From Neolewinella aurantiaca (GTDB lineage Bacteria > Bacteroidota > Bacteroidia > Chitinophagales > Saprospiraceae): a stretch of DNA of 64,000 nucleotides. The number at the start of each line of letters is the position of its first letter. Within the stretch, counting starts at the first letter, position 1. Position numbers and translations under genes: made by a program. The notes under the pieces are model-generated. The model made no database searches. It saw only the letters and a program-made list of their open reading frames with translations, and had not been told where the DNA came from. The stretch is from NCBI RefSeq assembly GCF_008014675.1, contig NZ_VOXD01000005.1, positions 62,001-126,000 on the forward strand, given 5' to 3'. Below are positions 1 through 9,549 of this stretch, one piece after another.

Positions 1-703
1 CAACGCGGCGGATGGTGGTTGCCGAGAGACTCCTGAGCGTTAGCCGCGTACCGATCTGGCCTCCGATCAGGACCGCGACGGCCAGTACGCCAAGAAGCTG
101 CCACGGAGGCTCAAAGCCACGGCTCACCTGCCCGAGTAACCCGCTCAGGGAGTTGACGAAGATGAACAGGCTGGTAACCGCCGCAATCGTCCGGGCCTCA
201 GCCCATCGTTGCAAAAACAAAACCGGACTCAGAAAAATACCACCCCCGATGCTGACCAGCCCCGCCAGGAAGCCTAGCGCACCGCCCAAAATGCCGGCCT
301 GCAGTTGTGTTCGCCGTGCTGCCTCCGGCAGCGGATCGTCGGCCAGGGGCTCCCGCTCCGCGCCCGGCCGCAGCCACATTGCCAGGCCGGCAAACAACAG
401 CACCAGCCCCAGCAGGCCCAGGAACTGTTCGCGGGGCAGCTCGATTCGTCCGCCCAGATAGGCCGCCGGCACACTGATCAATACCAGCGGCAAGGCTCTT
501 TGCCAGGGCATCGCGCCCGCTTTCCAGAAATGAAAAACACCACCGCCGGCCACAATCAGGTTGCAAACCAATGCAGTAGCCCGCATTTCGCCCGTTGGCA
601 AAGCCGCCAGGGCAAGGACCGCCAGGTAGCTGCTTCCGCCGCCAAATCCTGCCGTAGCATAAGTCAGGGCGATCAGGAAGAAGACCGGAGGGAGGTATAT
701 TAG
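1..703 (-). CDS. TauE/SafE family sulfite/anion exporter, partial
   Basis: An open frame read on the minus strand runs off the left edge and encodes a strongly hydrophobic protein of at least 230 residues. Near its N-terminus it has a glycine-rich ATAGFGGGSSYLA segment, and halfway along a second related one, GLVSIGGGIFLSP. These two half-repeats are typical of TauE/SafE permeases, inner-membrane exporters of small organic or sulfur anions. The C-terminus is missing. No ATG lies in frame before the GEMRATAL segment, although homology-like sequence begins about 35 codons earlier, at the LIYLPPVFF segment. The start is therefore a non-ATG codon or has been lost; the upstream bases are an inverted repeat. 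The substrate cannot be told. Confidence 0.8.
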
Positions 704-722
704 TTCAGGAGCCAGAGGGGAG

Positions 723-804
723 AAATCAGAGTACAGAATGCAGAGGTTAGAACGCAGAAATCAGAGTACAAAAGGTAGTTGGCAATCTGTACTCTGATTT
801 CTGC
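723..804. repeat. Nested inverted repeat of CAGAATGCAG/TCAGAGTACA words
   Basis: The 17 bases at 754-770 (GCAGAAATCAGAGTACA) are matched exactly in inverted orientation at 788-804. A related block at 723-743 also pairs with 787-810. The words are tandemly similar, so several alternative hairpins are possible. The repeat sits between the Dabb lipoprotein end and the start of the TauE-like permease, both on the minus strand, so it can act as a terminator of the first and falls exactly where the start codon of the second should be. Confidence 0.7.
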
Positions 805-825
805 ATTCTGCTCTTTGCCCTCTAC

Positions 826-1266
826 TTATTTGGAAAGAACGTTATCGTAGACCTGAACCCGCTTGAATTTGGCTTCTTGTTCCTCAACGAATTTCAGATG
901 GATGGGGTGTGTCTGATAAACATCGTGGCCGGCAACATCGTCGAACCACAGAATGAGGGCATAATCGAAGGAATTGTCGGTCACTCCGCGGGTAGGCGTA
1001 GAGGCTGCCGGGCCAAAGAAGAAGCGTTTAACGGTTGGAACGCCCTCCAGCCGGGAGACGCCCTCCTCGAAGTTCATCGCGGAAGCTTCGTCCACATCAT
1101 CATTGAGCCAGAAGTAGACAGTATGGATGAGGCCGGGCTCCATATCGCCGTCAATAACGCGCTCTATCTCGATGACCTCCTCTTTTTCCTGATTACAGGT
1201 GGTGAGGAAGGTAAGAGACAAGAAAAGTAAGGGAAGAATAAAAAGTCTTTGCATGATGGGTTGCAT
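826..1266 (-). CDS. Dabb-domain lipoprotein
   Basis: The protein starts with a lipoprotein signal peptide (MQRLFILPLLFLSLTFLTTC, lipobox LTTC), so translation may begin at the second methionine at 1254. The rest, from about residue 45, matches the stress-responsive alpha/beta-barrel (Dabb) family: a GLIHTVYFWL first strand, a DNSFDYALILWFDD core and a HPIHLKFVEEQ helix. Dabb proteins are small ferredoxin-like dimers, often linked to stress; their chemistry is mostly unknown. The next gene on the same strand is a Dabb paralogue without the signal peptide, which suggests a duplication with one envelope and one cytoplasmic copy. Confidence 0.8.
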   Translation of the reverse strand: MQPIMQRLFILPLLFLSLTFLTTCNQEKEEVIEIERVIDGDMEPGLIHTVYFWLNDDVDEASAMNFEEGVSRLEGVPTVKRFFFGPAASTPTRGVTDNSFDYALILWFDDVAGHDVYQTHPIHLKFVEEQEAKFKRVQVYDNVLSK

Positions 1267-1334
1267 TTAAAGGCTAAGATAAAAAACTACGGTCGGGTAT
1301 ATCCGGAGGATTTTCTGTTCAGTGCTGTCTCCCG

Positions 1335-1366
1335 GGCATTAACCCGGAAACCCCGGGTTTGCAGGA
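1335..1366 (-). terminator. GC-rich hairpin after the second Dabb gene
   Basis: AACCCGG and CCGGGTT arms around a short loop form a stem between the two minus-strand Dabb genes. There is no clear T-tract, so termination is a guess. Confidence 0.35.
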
Positions 1367-1430
1367 ACAGAGAACGAACCTTCAGTTGCGACAGACCACG
1401 CCGAAGCGAGTTGAACAGCGGCGGCTGACC

Positions 1431-1745
1431 TTACAACGCAGATGAGTCGTACACCTTCACTACGGCAAACTTAGCAGCCTGCTCTTCGACAAATTTGAGG
1501 TGAACGGGATCGATCTGATAAGCGTCGTGGTCCGCTACGTCCTTGAACATCAGGTGGAGGGAGTAATCGAAGGAGTGATCTGTAACGTCGCGCTCGGGCG
1601 TGGCGGCCGGTGCACTTACGTAGCAGGCGGCTACGGTTGGGGCTTCAGCGAGGGCTTTTGCGCCGGCAACGAAGTTCTCTTTTTCGGCCTCTGAGAGGCC
1701 GGGAGTGAGCCAAAAATAAACGGTGTGGAGCATACCAATGGTCAT
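1431..1745 (-). CDS. Dabb-domain protein (cytoplasmic paralogue)
   Basis: This is a 104-residue single-domain protein starting MTIGMLHTVYFWL. It shares the VTDHSFDYSLHLMFKD and DPVHLKFVEEQAAKF segments with the lipoprotein gene downstream, so the two are clearly paralogous. I chose the ATG at 1745; an upstream TTG at 1778 would add 11 poorly conserved residues. Dabb proteins usually dimerise as a small barrel, and no catalytic role can be assigned. It is divergent from the rhomboid gene, with a short AC-rich tandem segment in the shared promoter region. Confidence 0.75.
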   Translation of the reverse strand: MTIGMLHTVYFWLTPGLSEAEKENFVAGAKALAEAPTVAACYVSAPAATPERDVTDHSFDYSLHLMFKDVADHDAYQIDPVHLKFVEEQAAKFAVVKVYDSSAL

Positions 1746-1854
1746 AGTCAGATTGCTTTGGTTTGAATTGACCGCCAAGGTACCCCATCTTTACCGGTCT
1801 TAATCATGTTTACCCTAACGGACCACCGAACTAACAGACTAACGTACCAATTTA

Positions 1855-2490
1855 ATGACTCCAATCATCACCTACCTCATCATTGGCATTACCGGCGTGG
1901 TGTCTTACCTGGCCTTCAACGATTCTTCTTTGCGCGCAAAGATGTTGTTTGTTCCCGCCATGGTAAAAAACAGGGGCGAGACGTACCGCTTCATTACCCA
2001 TGGTTTTATCCATGCCGACTTCATGCACCTTTTGCTGAACATGTGGGCCTTGTACATTTTTGGTCCGTTTGCCGAGGTTTCCTTCATCATCATGTTCGGT
2101 CAGACTTTTGGCGGAGCAGCTTACCTTTTGTTTTACCTGGCGGCAATTGCGGCCTCGAGCTACATCACCTACACCCGTCATCAGGACAATTACGGCTATA
2201 CTGCCTTAGGGGCATCCGGTGCGGTGGCAGCCGTAATGTGGCCATTCATCTTCTTTCAGCCGTGGGCCTGGTTTGTATTTCCTCCACTGCCGGCCATCAT
2301 TCTGGGGCCGGCCTACATTGCCTACAGCCACTATGCCGACAAGCGGGGAACCGGCAACATCGGCCACAACGCTCACCTTTGGGGTGCTATTTTCGGCTTG
2401 GTGACGTTCGTCATTCTGGCCGCGACGTTTGCACCGTACATTCTTGCTGATTTTGCGGGCATGCTGATGCAGCCTACCATGCCGTTTTAA
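1855..2490 (+). CDS. Rhomboid family intramembrane serine protease
   Basis: The 211-residue polytopic membrane protein has the rhomboid hallmarks. There is an RFITHGFIHADFMHLLLNMW segment (residues 45-64) matching the HxxxN region of loop 1 and TM2, a GASGA box with the nucleophile Ser121, and a GHNAHLWGAIFG segment carrying the catalytic His174 in the last core helix. Rhomboids cleave single-pass membrane proteins within the bilayer. The substrate here is unknown. The gene stands alone and is followed by an intergenic copy of the 16-bp palindromic repeat. Confidence 0.88.
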   Translation: MTPIITYLIIGITGVVSYLAFNDSSLRAKMLFVPAMVKNRGETYRFITHGFIHADFMHLLLNMWALYIFGPFAEVSFIIMFGQTFGGAAYLLFYLAAIAASSYITYTRHQDNYGYTALGASGAVAAVMWPFIFFQPWAWFVFPPLPAIILGPAYIAYSHYADKRGTGNIGHNAHLWGAIFGLVTFVILAATFAPYILADFAGMLMQPTMPF

Positions 2491-2509
2491 CGACACCGGC
2501 TCACGGAAG

Positions 2510-2525
2510 GCGCGGCCGCAGGTGC
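2510..2525 (-). repeat. 16-bp NotI-palindrome repeat, exact copy 1
   Basis: GCGCGGCCGCAGGTGC, an exact match to the dispersed repeat, lies 20 bp after the rhomboid stop codon. A possible hairpin (CCGTTT/AAACGG, about 2530-2556) follows. Confidence 0.9.
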
Positions 2526-2630
2526 AATAAACCGTTTAGGGCCCAGTCGCCAAACGGGCTCAATGTGCTGCTTTCTCCTCGCAGAAACGGTGCATTAACG
2601 GGTATCCACAGGTTCCTTGATTCTTTCCCT

Positions 2631-2646
2631 GCACCTGCGTTCGCGC
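2631..2646 (+). repeat. 16-bp repeat, diverged copy (2 mismatches)
   Basis: GCACCTGCGTTCGCGC differs from the repeat consensus at two inner positions. It lies 90 bp upstream of ychF and just upstream of its likely promoter. Confidence 0.6.
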
Positions 2647-2662
2647 CTAAATATAAATGCCG

Positions 2663-2670
2663 TACTTTTG
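2663..2670 (+). promoter_or_regulatory. Putative -7 box of ychF
   Basis: TACTTTTG fits the Bacteroidota -7 consensus TAnnTTTG and lies 67 bp before the ATG. No good -33 TTG is present at the usual distance, so this is a tentative call. Confidence 0.4.
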
Positions 2671-2736
2671 CGCCCGATTTTCGGGTCAGTACTGCTGCCC
2701 GTCATCAATCTATTCTTCTATCAATCTTATCCTCCC

Positions 2737-3834
2737 ATGGCTTTAAAGTGCGGCATCGTAGGCCTCCCCAACGTCGGTAAATCCACCCTTTTCAACGCTC
2801 TGACCTCGGCCAAGGCGCTGGCGGCCAACTACCCTTTCGCGACCAAAGAGCCCAACATCGGGGTAATTACGGTTCCTGATCCCCGTCTCGATAAGCTCTC
2901 CGAGCTGGTAAACCCACAGAAAGTTCAGCCGACTACCGTCGACATCGTCGACATTGCCGGCCTCATCAAAGGCGCCAGCAAGGGCGAAGGGCTGGGTAAC
3001 CAATTCCTCGGTAACATCCGTGAAACCGACGCCATCATCCACGTTGTTCGCTGTTTCGACGACGACAATGTCGTTCACGTAGACGGATCGGTAGATCCCG
3101 TTCGCGACAAGATGATCATCGATACCGAGCTCATCCTGAAGGACATCGAGACCGTTGAGAAAAAAGTAGACAAGTTCCGCCGTACCGCTAAGTCCGGCGA
3201 CAAGGACAGCAAGAAAATGGTAGAGGTGGGAGATGCACTCCTGGCTCACCTCGAAAGCGAGCAACCCGCCCGCAGTTTCGAGACCACAGAAGAAGGCCAG
3301 GAAATCGTGAACGACCTGTACCTGCTCACCGCCAAGCCGATCCTTTACGTTTGTAACGTAGACGAAGACAGCTTCCCCGACGGCAACAAGCACACCGAAG
3401 CCTTCAAGGCCGAAGCGGCAAAAGAGAAAGCGGAGGTTATCCTTGTCTCCGCCCAAATCGAAGCGGAGATTGCTGAACTCGACACCAAAGAGGAGCGCCT
3501 CGAGTTTCTCGGAGAGATGGGCCTCGAGGAGCCTGGCGTTAACCGCGTCATCCGGGCCAGCTACAAGTTGCTGAACCTACTGACTTACTTCACCGCCGGC
3601 GAGAAAGAAGTTCGTGCCTGGACGATCGTGGAGGGAACCAAAGCCCCCGGTGCCGCAGGTGTTATTCATACCGACTTCGAGAAAGGATTCATCCGCGCTG
3701 AGGTTATCCACTACGCAGACTACGTTGAATTCGGGTCAGAATCCGGAGCGCGTGACGCAGGTAAACTGGGCGTTGAGGGCAAAGAATACGTGGTACAGGA
3801 TGGTGACGTAATGCACTTCCGCTTCAACGTTTAA
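2737..3834 (+). CDS. ychF: Redox-regulated ATPase YchF
   Basis: The 365-residue product begins [19 protein letters not shown], with the P-loop at residues 9-17, and has the [17 protein letters not shown] switch segment and a VCNVDED motif in place of the NKxD guanine motif. The last feature defines YchF/OLA1 proteins, which prefer ATP. The C-terminal TGS domain is present ([21 protein letters not shown]). The length matches the family. I chose this start because the family begins there; the frame is open for 40 more codons upstream but those are not conserved. YchF associates with ribosomes and is linked to the oxidative stress response. Confidence 0.97.
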   Translation: MALKCGIVGLPNVGKSTLFNALTSAKALAANYPFATKEPNIGVITVPDPRLDKLSELVNPQKVQPTTVDIVDIAGLIKGASKGEGLGNQFLGNIRETDAIIHVVRCFDDDNVVHVDGSVDPVRDKMIIDTELILKDIETVEKKVDKFRRTAKSGDKDSKKMVEVGDALLAHLESEQPARSFETTEEGQEIVNDLYLLTAKPILYVCNVDEDSFPDGNKHTEAFKAEAAKEKAEVILVSAQIEAEIAELDTKEERLEFLGEMGLEEPGVNRVIRASYKLLNLLTYFTAGEKEVRAWTIVEGTKAPGAAGVIHTDFEKGFIRAEVIHYADYVEFGSESGARDAGKLGVEGKEYVVQDGDVMHFRFNV

Positions 3835-3903
3835 TACCGTTTACTGCCCGCAACAGCGGGAATTGATCTGGTGCCGTAGAAACGGTACACATTTGAAAAC
3901 TTT

Positions 3904-3941
3904 AGCGCCCGGTACTCATTACAACATGAATACCGGGCGCT
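3904..3941. terminator. Stem-loop terminator after ychF
   Basis: The arms AGCGCCCGGTA (3904-3914) and TACCGGGCGCT (3931-3941) pair perfectly over 11 bp. The hairpin lies 70 bp after the ychF stop codon. A T-tract is absent, so efficiency is uncertain. Confidence 0.55.
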
Positions 3942-3950
3942 GTATGTGTG

Positions 3951-4040
3951 GTCGGAGGGCATCGTAAAGCCGATCTCTGCGGATTTTGCTTCGATTTTCG
4001 GATAAATGGCCGGTATATCCTGAAGTCTGGTATCGTTCAT
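3951..4040 (-). pseudogene. Remnant of an O-methyltransferase N-terminus
   Basis: On the minus strand about 30 codons read MNDTRLQDIPAIYPKIEAKS followed by AEIGFTMPSD. From memory this closely resembles the first residues of Bacteroidota class I SAM-dependent O-methyltransferases, where a GSLLRTLV-type segment follows. After PSD the resemblance stops and the frame runs into the ychF terminator hairpin. No catalytic SAM-binding domain is present nearby. I read it as a deletion remnant. The short length makes the family call moderate. Confidence 0.45.
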
Positions 4041-4147
4041 GTTCGTGTATTTTAGTGCAATCACAGGGATTTCGCACTGGAATACAAACGATCAGGCAAC
4101 CCAAACTACGACCGGCAATGGCGTCTTAGCCGCTCAATTCCTGTTCC

Positions 4148-4188
4148 GACGTGAAAACTCAGCTTATTTAAGCTGAGCTTTCACGTCG
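4148..4188 (-). terminator. Hairpin overlapping a gene end
   Basis: CGACGTGAAAACTCAGCTTA pairs with AAGCTGAGCTTTCACGTCG around a short AT loop. The stem includes the last codons of the minus-strand gene ending at 4164, so it is probably its terminator. Confidence 0.55.
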
Positions 4189-4574
4189 GTCTCCTTTTTA
4201 GCCCGCACCATGCAGAAGGTTCCGGATTTTTCTCCGGCCAGGTCGTAGAGCAGTAATGCCCTGCGGAGCAGTCGTTGCCGGGTGCTGGGATCTTCCTCCC
4301 GACCAGCCCAGGCGGTCAAAACATCGCCCAGTTGGTCGTAGTGTTGTGGATGGAGGTGCAGCTCATCCAGCTTGATCATCAAATCGGCGGGGGGCAATTC
4401 GAGGACATCGTCGATCTCGAAATCAAATTCGTCCCGGAACTGATCCTGAGCAATCTCCCAGGCCTGGGCCGGGTTCATGTCTCCTCCCTCAGTATTGAAC
4501 ATCATGGCGACAAGCTTCCCCAGACCCCGGCCGAGTCGTTCGATTTCGTCTTTGATGATATCTCTTTGTTGCAT
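4164..4574 (-). CDS. Conserved hypothetical protein, helical
   Basis: The 136-residue protein starts MQQRDIIKDEIERLGRGLGK. It is rich in Glu, Asp and Leu, lacks any signal peptide or membrane segment, and looks largely helical, with TPR-like character towards the end (STRQRLLRRALLLYDLAG). The N-terminus resembles small DUF6483-type proteins by general pattern only. It lies 74 bp downstream of a small membrane protein gene on the same strand and may share its transcript. I cannot assign a function. Confidence 0.6.
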   Translation of the reverse strand: MQQRDIIKDEIERLGRGLGKLVAMMFNTEGGDMNPAQAWEIAQDQFRDEFDFEIDDVLELPPADLMIKLDELHLHPQHYDQLGDVLTAWAGREEDPSTRQRLLRRALLLYDLAGEKSGTFCMVRAKKETDVKAQLK

Positions 4575-4648
4575 AGCAGCAAGAACGGGCTACAATTTGC
4601 TCCGAAGAAATTAAATAGACCAAATTGAAGATCGGTACGACGAGCGGG

Positions 4649-5086
4649 CTATTCCTTCCGCAGGAGCCGCATGATTTCATTGACCGGGTAGCGGTCTTCG
4701 GGGAAAGCCCAGGTTTTCCGGTCTTTGGTTTGCACGAGTAATACCCGGCTGGAAGGCCCCAGTCCTCCGCTCTCGTAGTTCTCGAGCCGGACATTCGAGG
4801 CACTGGGCAACCGGTTACTTTCTCCGTTAATGATCATCTCGGTGTCCGAGATTTCCAGGGTCGGATATTTAAACAGCGTCCAGAAAGACCCCAGAAACCC
4901 CATCAGGGCCAGCAAGGCCATGAAGTAGGCGAGCATTGGCAATAATACCCTTTTGCGCGGGTCGGGATCTTTAATTTTGTTCAACCGGAAAGCCAGCCAC
5001 ACGAGGAGCACAAATATTGCTCCGCAAATGGCCAACATGCCGTGAATGTCTCCGAGTTGGGGACTGAATGTTTCAATTTTCTGCAT
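4649..5086 (-). CDS. Small membrane protein of unknown function
   Basis: The 145-residue protein has two hydrophobic segments near residues 17-35 and 50-70, separated by a charged loop (RLNKIKDPDPRKR). A soluble domain of about 70 residues follows, with strand-like character (LEISDTEMIINGESNRLP) and resembling a membrane-anchored PH-like domain. Its ATG overlaps the stop codon of the upstream thioredoxin gene in a TAATG arrangement, so the two are translationally coupled. No catalytic motif is seen. Confidence 0.7.
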   Translation of the reverse strand: MQKIETFSPQLGDIHGMLAICGAIFVLLVWLAFRLNKIKDPDPRKRVLLPMLAYFMALLALMGFLGSFWTLFKYPTLEISDTEMIINGESNRLPSASNVRLENYESGGLGPSSRVLLVQTKDRKTWAFPEDRYPVNEIMRLLRKE

Positions 5087-6525
5087 TAGCGTTCTCCGGT
5101 TGATTTATCAGACTCTTCTCTCAGTTCACGCTGTTTCTCCAGGTTTTCGAGTAGTTCATCTAGTTGCTTTGCGGCGATTCGCTTAGATACGATTTCCTTA
5201 TTCTCATCCAGAACATAGATCGTCGGCGTAGAGCGGACATCGTAATCCTTGAAAAACCGTTGGTAGCGGTCGGTGGCGTGGAGCCAATCCCCGATTTCGT
5301 TGTCATCGATGTATTCCCAGCATTTTTCCAGCTCGTTCTGCTTGGTACAGACCGAGAAAACCTCTACTCCTCTGTCTTTCCACTTCGCGTAGAAATCTTT
5401 CATGTACGGAGTGGACTTCTTACAGGAGGAGCAATCGTACTTCCAGAAGTAGAGTACGGTATACTTTGCGTCGATGTCATAGAGTTCCACGGGGGAGCCA
5501 TCACGGCGGCTCATAGCAAGGTTGGGTGCTTTGCGGCCGATCAGAAGGGGACGAATCCGTTCAACGTCTTCGGTCATTGTCTCCAACTGTTCGGGATCAA
5601 CCCAGTAGGCCAAACCGCTTTTGTAGTAAGCATCGACCATATGAACGTAGACGGCGTCCATACCAACGATCTTGCTCTTTGCGGCTTTATTGGTGAAGTG
5701 GACCACGTAGTACTTGAACAGTTCCGAGTTGGGGTCCATTTTTCCCAGAACTTTGTCGATAGCCATTGCCACCGTATCCGGGTGCTGAATGTGCAGACGG
5801 TCGACGTAATAATTGATGCGCTCGAAAAGGAAGGGGGTGCGCAGCAGCCGATCGTCTTTGAGGTCCAGCGGATCGAAGTAATGCTCGAGCAGCCATGCGA
5901 GGCGGGCGGGGTTTCGTTCTTCTTCGGCGAGGTGCTCATAGGCCGGAGGATCATTAGCGCGGTTGGCCTTAATGATTGCGGTGGTGAAGGATTGCGGGTA
6001 CTCAGCCATTATTTTTTGCTGGTGGAGGTCTACTTCATCCGAGATTGCGTTTAGTTTTTCCATTAAAGGATCACGCTGCTCGTCGGTAAGGGTGGAATCC
6101 TGCAGGGCTTCGCGGGCTGGCCGGCTGGCTTCGCCCTGCCGGTCGAGGTAAGCGAGGTACTCGAAGAAGATTTCGTTTTCTTCACTGCTCTCCACCGTAG
6201 CTCCGGCAAGTTTGTCTTTCCTTGTTTTCAGGGTAAACACCTGGTCATCATCATCACCGACCACCATTTGGAAATAGCTGTTATCAGGTGCTAACACAAC
6301 CAGATAAATACCGCGGGGTAAGGCACTTGTGTCGCTTTCGAAAACATAGGTACCCTCCGGAGACCGTGCGGCGGTGTCAACGATATACTGCTTATCCAGA
6401 ACGTTGTTGGCGAGACTGAGGATCGGTTCTTCGTAGCCGTCAATTTCGATGGTGATTTTGTAGGATTCCTGGGCGCTCAAACCAAAGGTCAGGGCCATGA
6501 ACAGAAAGAGATAGTACTTGCGCAT
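5086..6525 (-). CDS. TlpA-like thioredoxin with DUF4369/DUF5106-type N-terminus
   Basis: The 479-residue protein has a signal peptide (MRKYYLFLFMALTFGLSAQ), a beta-rich N-terminal domain of the DUF4369 type, a helical middle region of the DUF5106 type, and a C-terminal thioredoxin fold. The redox motif is CSSC within YFWKYDCSSCKKSTP, followed by a cis-proline segment (STPTIYVLD). Such periplasmic proteins reduce or shuffle disulfides. A paralogue with a CEHC motif lies at 53.4-54.9 kb. It is the first gene of a coupled pair with the small membrane protein and is divergent from the sigma-54 regulator. Confidence 0.85.
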   Translation of the reverse strand: MRKYYLFLFMALTFGLSAQESYKITIEIDGYEEPILSLANNVLDKQYIVDTAARSPEGTYVFESDTSALPRGIYLVVLAPDNSYFQMVVGDDDDQVFTLKTRKDKLAGATVESSEENEIFFEYLAYLDRQGEASRPAREALQDSTLTDEQRDPLMEKLNAISDEVDLHQQKIMAEYPQSFTTAIIKANRANDPPAYEHLAEEERNPARLAWLLEHYFDPLDLKDDRLLRTPFLFERINYYVDRLHIQHPDTVAMAIDKVLGKMDPNSELFKYYVVHFTNKAAKSKIVGMDAVYVHMVDAYYKSGLAYWVDPEQLETMTEDVERIRPLLIGRKAPNLAMSRRDGSPVELYDIDAKYTVLYFWKYDCSSCKKSTPYMKDFYAKWKDRGVEVFSVCTKQNELEKCWEYIDDNEIGDWLHATDRYQRFFKDYDVRSTPTIYVLDENKEIVSKRIAAKQLDELLENLEKQRELREESDKSTGER

Positions 6526-6631
6526 ATTTGTGGTTCGCTTTGTCGTAACGCAAAGGTAACGCCTCAGTCTGCGAAAGTATTAGAGCGGACGAAGGGTTTG
6601 CATTTTGTTTAACCTGAAGCATTTTCGTTTA

Positions 6632-6646
6632 TCTTCGCCCCCCAAG
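6632..6646 (+). promoter_or_regulatory. Putative -7 box of the PAS/sigma-54 regulator
   Basis: TATCTTCG fits TAnnTTYG and lies about 30 bp before the chosen ATG at 6668. This supports starting the protein there and not at the ATG at 6605, which would lie upstream of the promoter. Confidence 0.4.
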
Positions 6647-6667
6647 CTCCTGCCCTACGGTATTATC

Positions 6668-9205
6668 ATGACTCCACCCACTCCAAAAGACCAATTGAAG
6701 CTCCACGTAGCCGCCTTCGACCAGGTGAGCGAAGGAGCGTTGTGGGCCGATAAACAGGGACGGATCGTATACGCCAACGAATCGGCGTGTCGTCTTTTGG
6801 GCTACACCCAGAGTCAGCTCCTCCGGAGTTCTTACCTGGAGATCGACCCGAATTATAGTCTGCTGGGCTGGAAAAAGTTCTGGAAACAACTCGACCCGGC
6901 AGGAGCGACCCACCTGGAGACACAGTTTGTAAACAGTGGCGGCAACTTTTTTGGTGTCCGGGGGCACATCGGCTTCGATGCTGCGGCGGAAGACCAATCA
7001 TTATGTCTGATTGTTTTTGGGTCGACAGAGGAAGGAAGCCGGGAGGCAGATTTGTTGGAAGCCGTTCAGCGCGACGGAAAAATCGGAAGCTGGGAATACC
7101 ACCTTGGCACCGGACAGGTGTACGTGTCTCCGCTGCTGCGCGAATGGCTCGGCTGGTCGTTGGAGCGTGACTTTTACCCCTCCGGAGACCTGGCCGAAAA
7201 GCTTTCTTCGCACCTGCTGCCGAGCCAGAAAAAAGAAGCGGCTACTCTTCTCGGCCGGTTAGCCAATGCGGCACGTTCCGCCGAAGTAACCCTCGATTTG
7301 CAACTGAGCGACGGGCAGACGCGCAGCCTCTTGCTCCGTGGCCAATCGGTCGAAAATGAAGTAGAAGTACGTAAAATTTACGGATCGGCCGTGCGGGAAG
7401 AAGACCACCTTGCGGGCATGATTCCTGCCGGTGATGAGTCTACCTTTCAGTTTAGTCTCGACCAAAGCCGCGACGCCATCGTCTGGGCAGACCTTGCCGA
7501 TGGCCACATTGCCTACGCCAACGCCCGCGCCCGCGAACTCACCCGTTATTCCCGCCAGGAAATAATTGGCCTGCCCGCAAACCTCCTGAGCCCGGATTAC
7601 AGAGAAGCATTGGCCAAACTACGCTCCGAGCACTACCTGGAACTGAGCACCAACACGATCCGTAAAGACGGAACGCCCTACCCTACCCGGGCGGGCATGC
7701 ACTTCCACGCAGCACCCGACGGAAAAGAGTACGCCGTGATCGTTAGTCACGACAGCGGACGGGAAACCGCTAACTCCGAAGACCTTCAACTTCATACCGC
7801 GACCCTGAACACCCTGCAGGAATGGGTCATCTGGCTCAACAACGATCAGTGCGTTGAAATGATGAACACCGCGGCGCGCAAAAAACTGAGCCGGCGGACC
7901 ACCCGCGAACTGACCGGTTTGCCGCTGACCGAGCTTATGCCAGAGTTGGAAATACCCGCCCTCGCACAGGTACGTCAGGAACAACTCGACGGCCGGGTCC
8001 GCCCCGACACCGACTACGTTTACGCCGACACAAACGGCAAGGAAAGAACCCTGCAGGTGCGCTTTGTTCAGGTAGCCGCCGGAAGCCGGATGTACCTCGG
8101 CGTAATCTGCCGGGACGTAACCAACGAAATGGCCGGCCGCCGCCGGTTGCAGGAAGCAAAGCGCCGCGTAGACGAACTGCGCAAGCAACTGGAAAGCGAA
8201 AACGAAGCCCTGAAAGAAGAAATAGATACGGTTACCTCCTCCGGGCCGATCATTACGGTATCCAAAAAGTACATGAAAGTGCTCGGCCAGATCGGTCAGG
8301 TAGCAGGCACCGACGCCACCGTGCTCGTTACCGGAGAAACCGGAACGGGAAAAGAACTCCTGGCCCAGAGCATTCACAACTTCAGTAACCGGGGAACCCG
8401 CAGAATGGTAAGCGTTAACTGTGCCGCGCTGCCGGAAAACCTGATTGAAAGTGAGCTGTTCGGTCACGAGCGCGGCTCGTTTACCGGGGCATTCGCCCAG
8501 AAAAAAGGTAAGTTCGAGCTCGCCGATGGAGGGACCATCTTCCTCGATGAAATTGGTGAGCTTCCGCTCGAGATGCAGTCCAAATTGCTCCGGGCACTGC
8601 AGGAGGGAGAGATTCAGCGCATTGGTTCTCAGGATGTGATCAAGGTCGACGTGCGCGTAGTCGCCGCTACCAACCGTGACCTGGAGCGGATGATCGGAGA
8701 AGGCACTTTCCGGGAAGATCTTTTCTACCGCCTCAACGTATTCCCGATTCATAACCTGCCGCTCCGCGAGCGGCCCGAAGACATCCCCGTACTGGTGAAG
8801 CACTTCACCAAAATTTACGCCCAGAAGATGGGCCGGCCGGTAACGCAGATCAACCAGAAAGACCTCGAAAAATTAGTCGCTTACGACTTCCCCGGCAACG
8901 TTCGTGAGTTGATCAACCTGGTTGAGCGGGCGGTGATCACCTCTAAAGACTCAACGCTCAACCTCGGCGTATCGTTACGCGCACTGCGCCGTACCGACCG
9001 GGGAGACGGCAAGCTTTCGCTGTCTCCCAACGATCGCCTGGTTTCCTTCGAAGAAATGCAACGGCAGTACATTATGGAGGCTTTGCGCAGAACGAAAGGA
9101 AAAGTAACCGGCGCCGGAGGCGCCGCCGAACTGCTGGACGTAAACGGACGGACGCTGATGAGCAAAATGGTTAAGCTGGGGATCGACCGGGGAGACTTTA
9201 CGTAA
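6668..9205 (+). CDS. PAS-domain sigma-54-dependent transcriptional activator
   Basis: The 845-residue protein has several PAS-like sensor repeats over roughly residues 10-500. A coiled linker (about 500-530) leads to an AAA+ sigma-54 interaction domain with Walker A GETGTGKE near residue 556, a GSFTGA loop near 603 in place of the usual GAFTGA, and a FLDEIGELP Walker B segment. A Fis-type helix-turn-helix ends the protein ([23 protein letters not shown]). There is no receiver domain, so the input is probably sensed directly by the PAS domains, as in FhlA-like activators. A close paralogue lies at 34.0-36.8 kb. Confidence 0.92.
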   Translation: MTPPTPKDQLKLHVAAFDQVSEGALWADKQGRIVYANESACRLLGYTQSQLLRSSYLEIDPNYSLLGWKKFWKQLDPAGATHLETQFVNSGGNFFGVRGHIGFDAAAEDQSLCLIVFGSTEEGSREADLLEAVQRDGKIGSWEYHLGTGQVYVSPLLREWLGWSLERDFYPSGDLAEKLSSHLLPSQKKEAATLLGRLANAARSAEVTLDLQLSDGQTRSLLLRGQSVENEVEVRKIYGSAVREEDHLAGMIPAGDESTFQFSLDQSRDAIVWADLADGHIAYANARARELTRYSRQEIIGLPANLLSPDYREALAKLRSEHYLELSTNTIRKDGTPYPTRAGMHFHAAPDGKEYAVIVSHDSGRETANSEDLQLHTATLNTLQEWVIWLNNDQCVEMMNTAARKKLSRRTTRELTGLPLTELMPELEIPALAQVRQEQLDGRVRPDTDYVYADTNGKERTLQVRFVQVAAGSRMYLGVICRDVTNEMAGRRRLQEAKRRVDELRKQLESENEALKEEIDTVTSSGPIITVSKKYMKVLGQIGQVAGTDATVLVTGETGTGKELLAQSIHNFSNRGTRRMVSVNCAALPENLIESELFGHERGSFTGAFAQKKGKFELADGGTIFLDEIGELPLEMQSKLLRALQEGEIQRIGSQDVIKVDVRVVAATNRDLERMIGEGTFREDLFYRLNVFPIHNLPLRERPEDIPVLVKHFTKIYAQKMGRPVTQINQKDLEKLVAYDFPGNVRELINLVERAVITSKDSTLNLGVSLRALRRTDRGDGKLSLSPNDRLVSFEEMQRQYIMEALRRTKGKVTGAGGAAELLDVNGRTLMSKMVKLGIDRGDFT

Positions 9206-9350
9206 GGTATTTACCCGGCCGCATTCGCCTCCGATGAACAGCCGGAACGAACGACTTCAAGGCGCGTGAACCTGCCCGGAGACGATTTAAGCTGTGTGAA
9301 ACTGCTACCGACACACTTAGATCAGGGCCTAAGTGGTTCAGGGATGAGGG

Positions 9351-9366
9351 GCGCGGCCGCAGGTGC
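9351..9366 (-). repeat. 16-bp NotI-palindrome repeat, exact copy 2
   Basis: GCGCGGCCGCAGGTGC lies between the sigma-54 regulator and dnaX, followed by a partial second GAGGTGCG. Confidence 0.9.
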
Positions 9367-9549
9367 GAGGTGCGTTTTTTGATAAAAGAACGGTCGGTAA
9401 TAATTAGCACGCAAATGCCTCCCGCTTTGAAAACCATGCCTGCAAACTAACCCTGACAGGTAAGCCGACGGCTGAAGCCGTGCCTACTGAAAAGCTGTGA
9501 TGTCCGTTCATCACAACAGAGTTACTGAGAGTTTAAACGGTATGTTTCG

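Larger units (their letters stand above)
3835..4163. other. Intergenic region, 329 bp
   Basis: The gap between ychF and the next minus-strand gene holds the ychF hairpin, the methyltransferase-like remnant, and little else that I can recognise. Confidence 0.6.

Noticed and set aside
7619-8803. 394-codon open frame on the minus strand
   Set aside because: Shadow of the sigma-54 activator; no domain in this frame.
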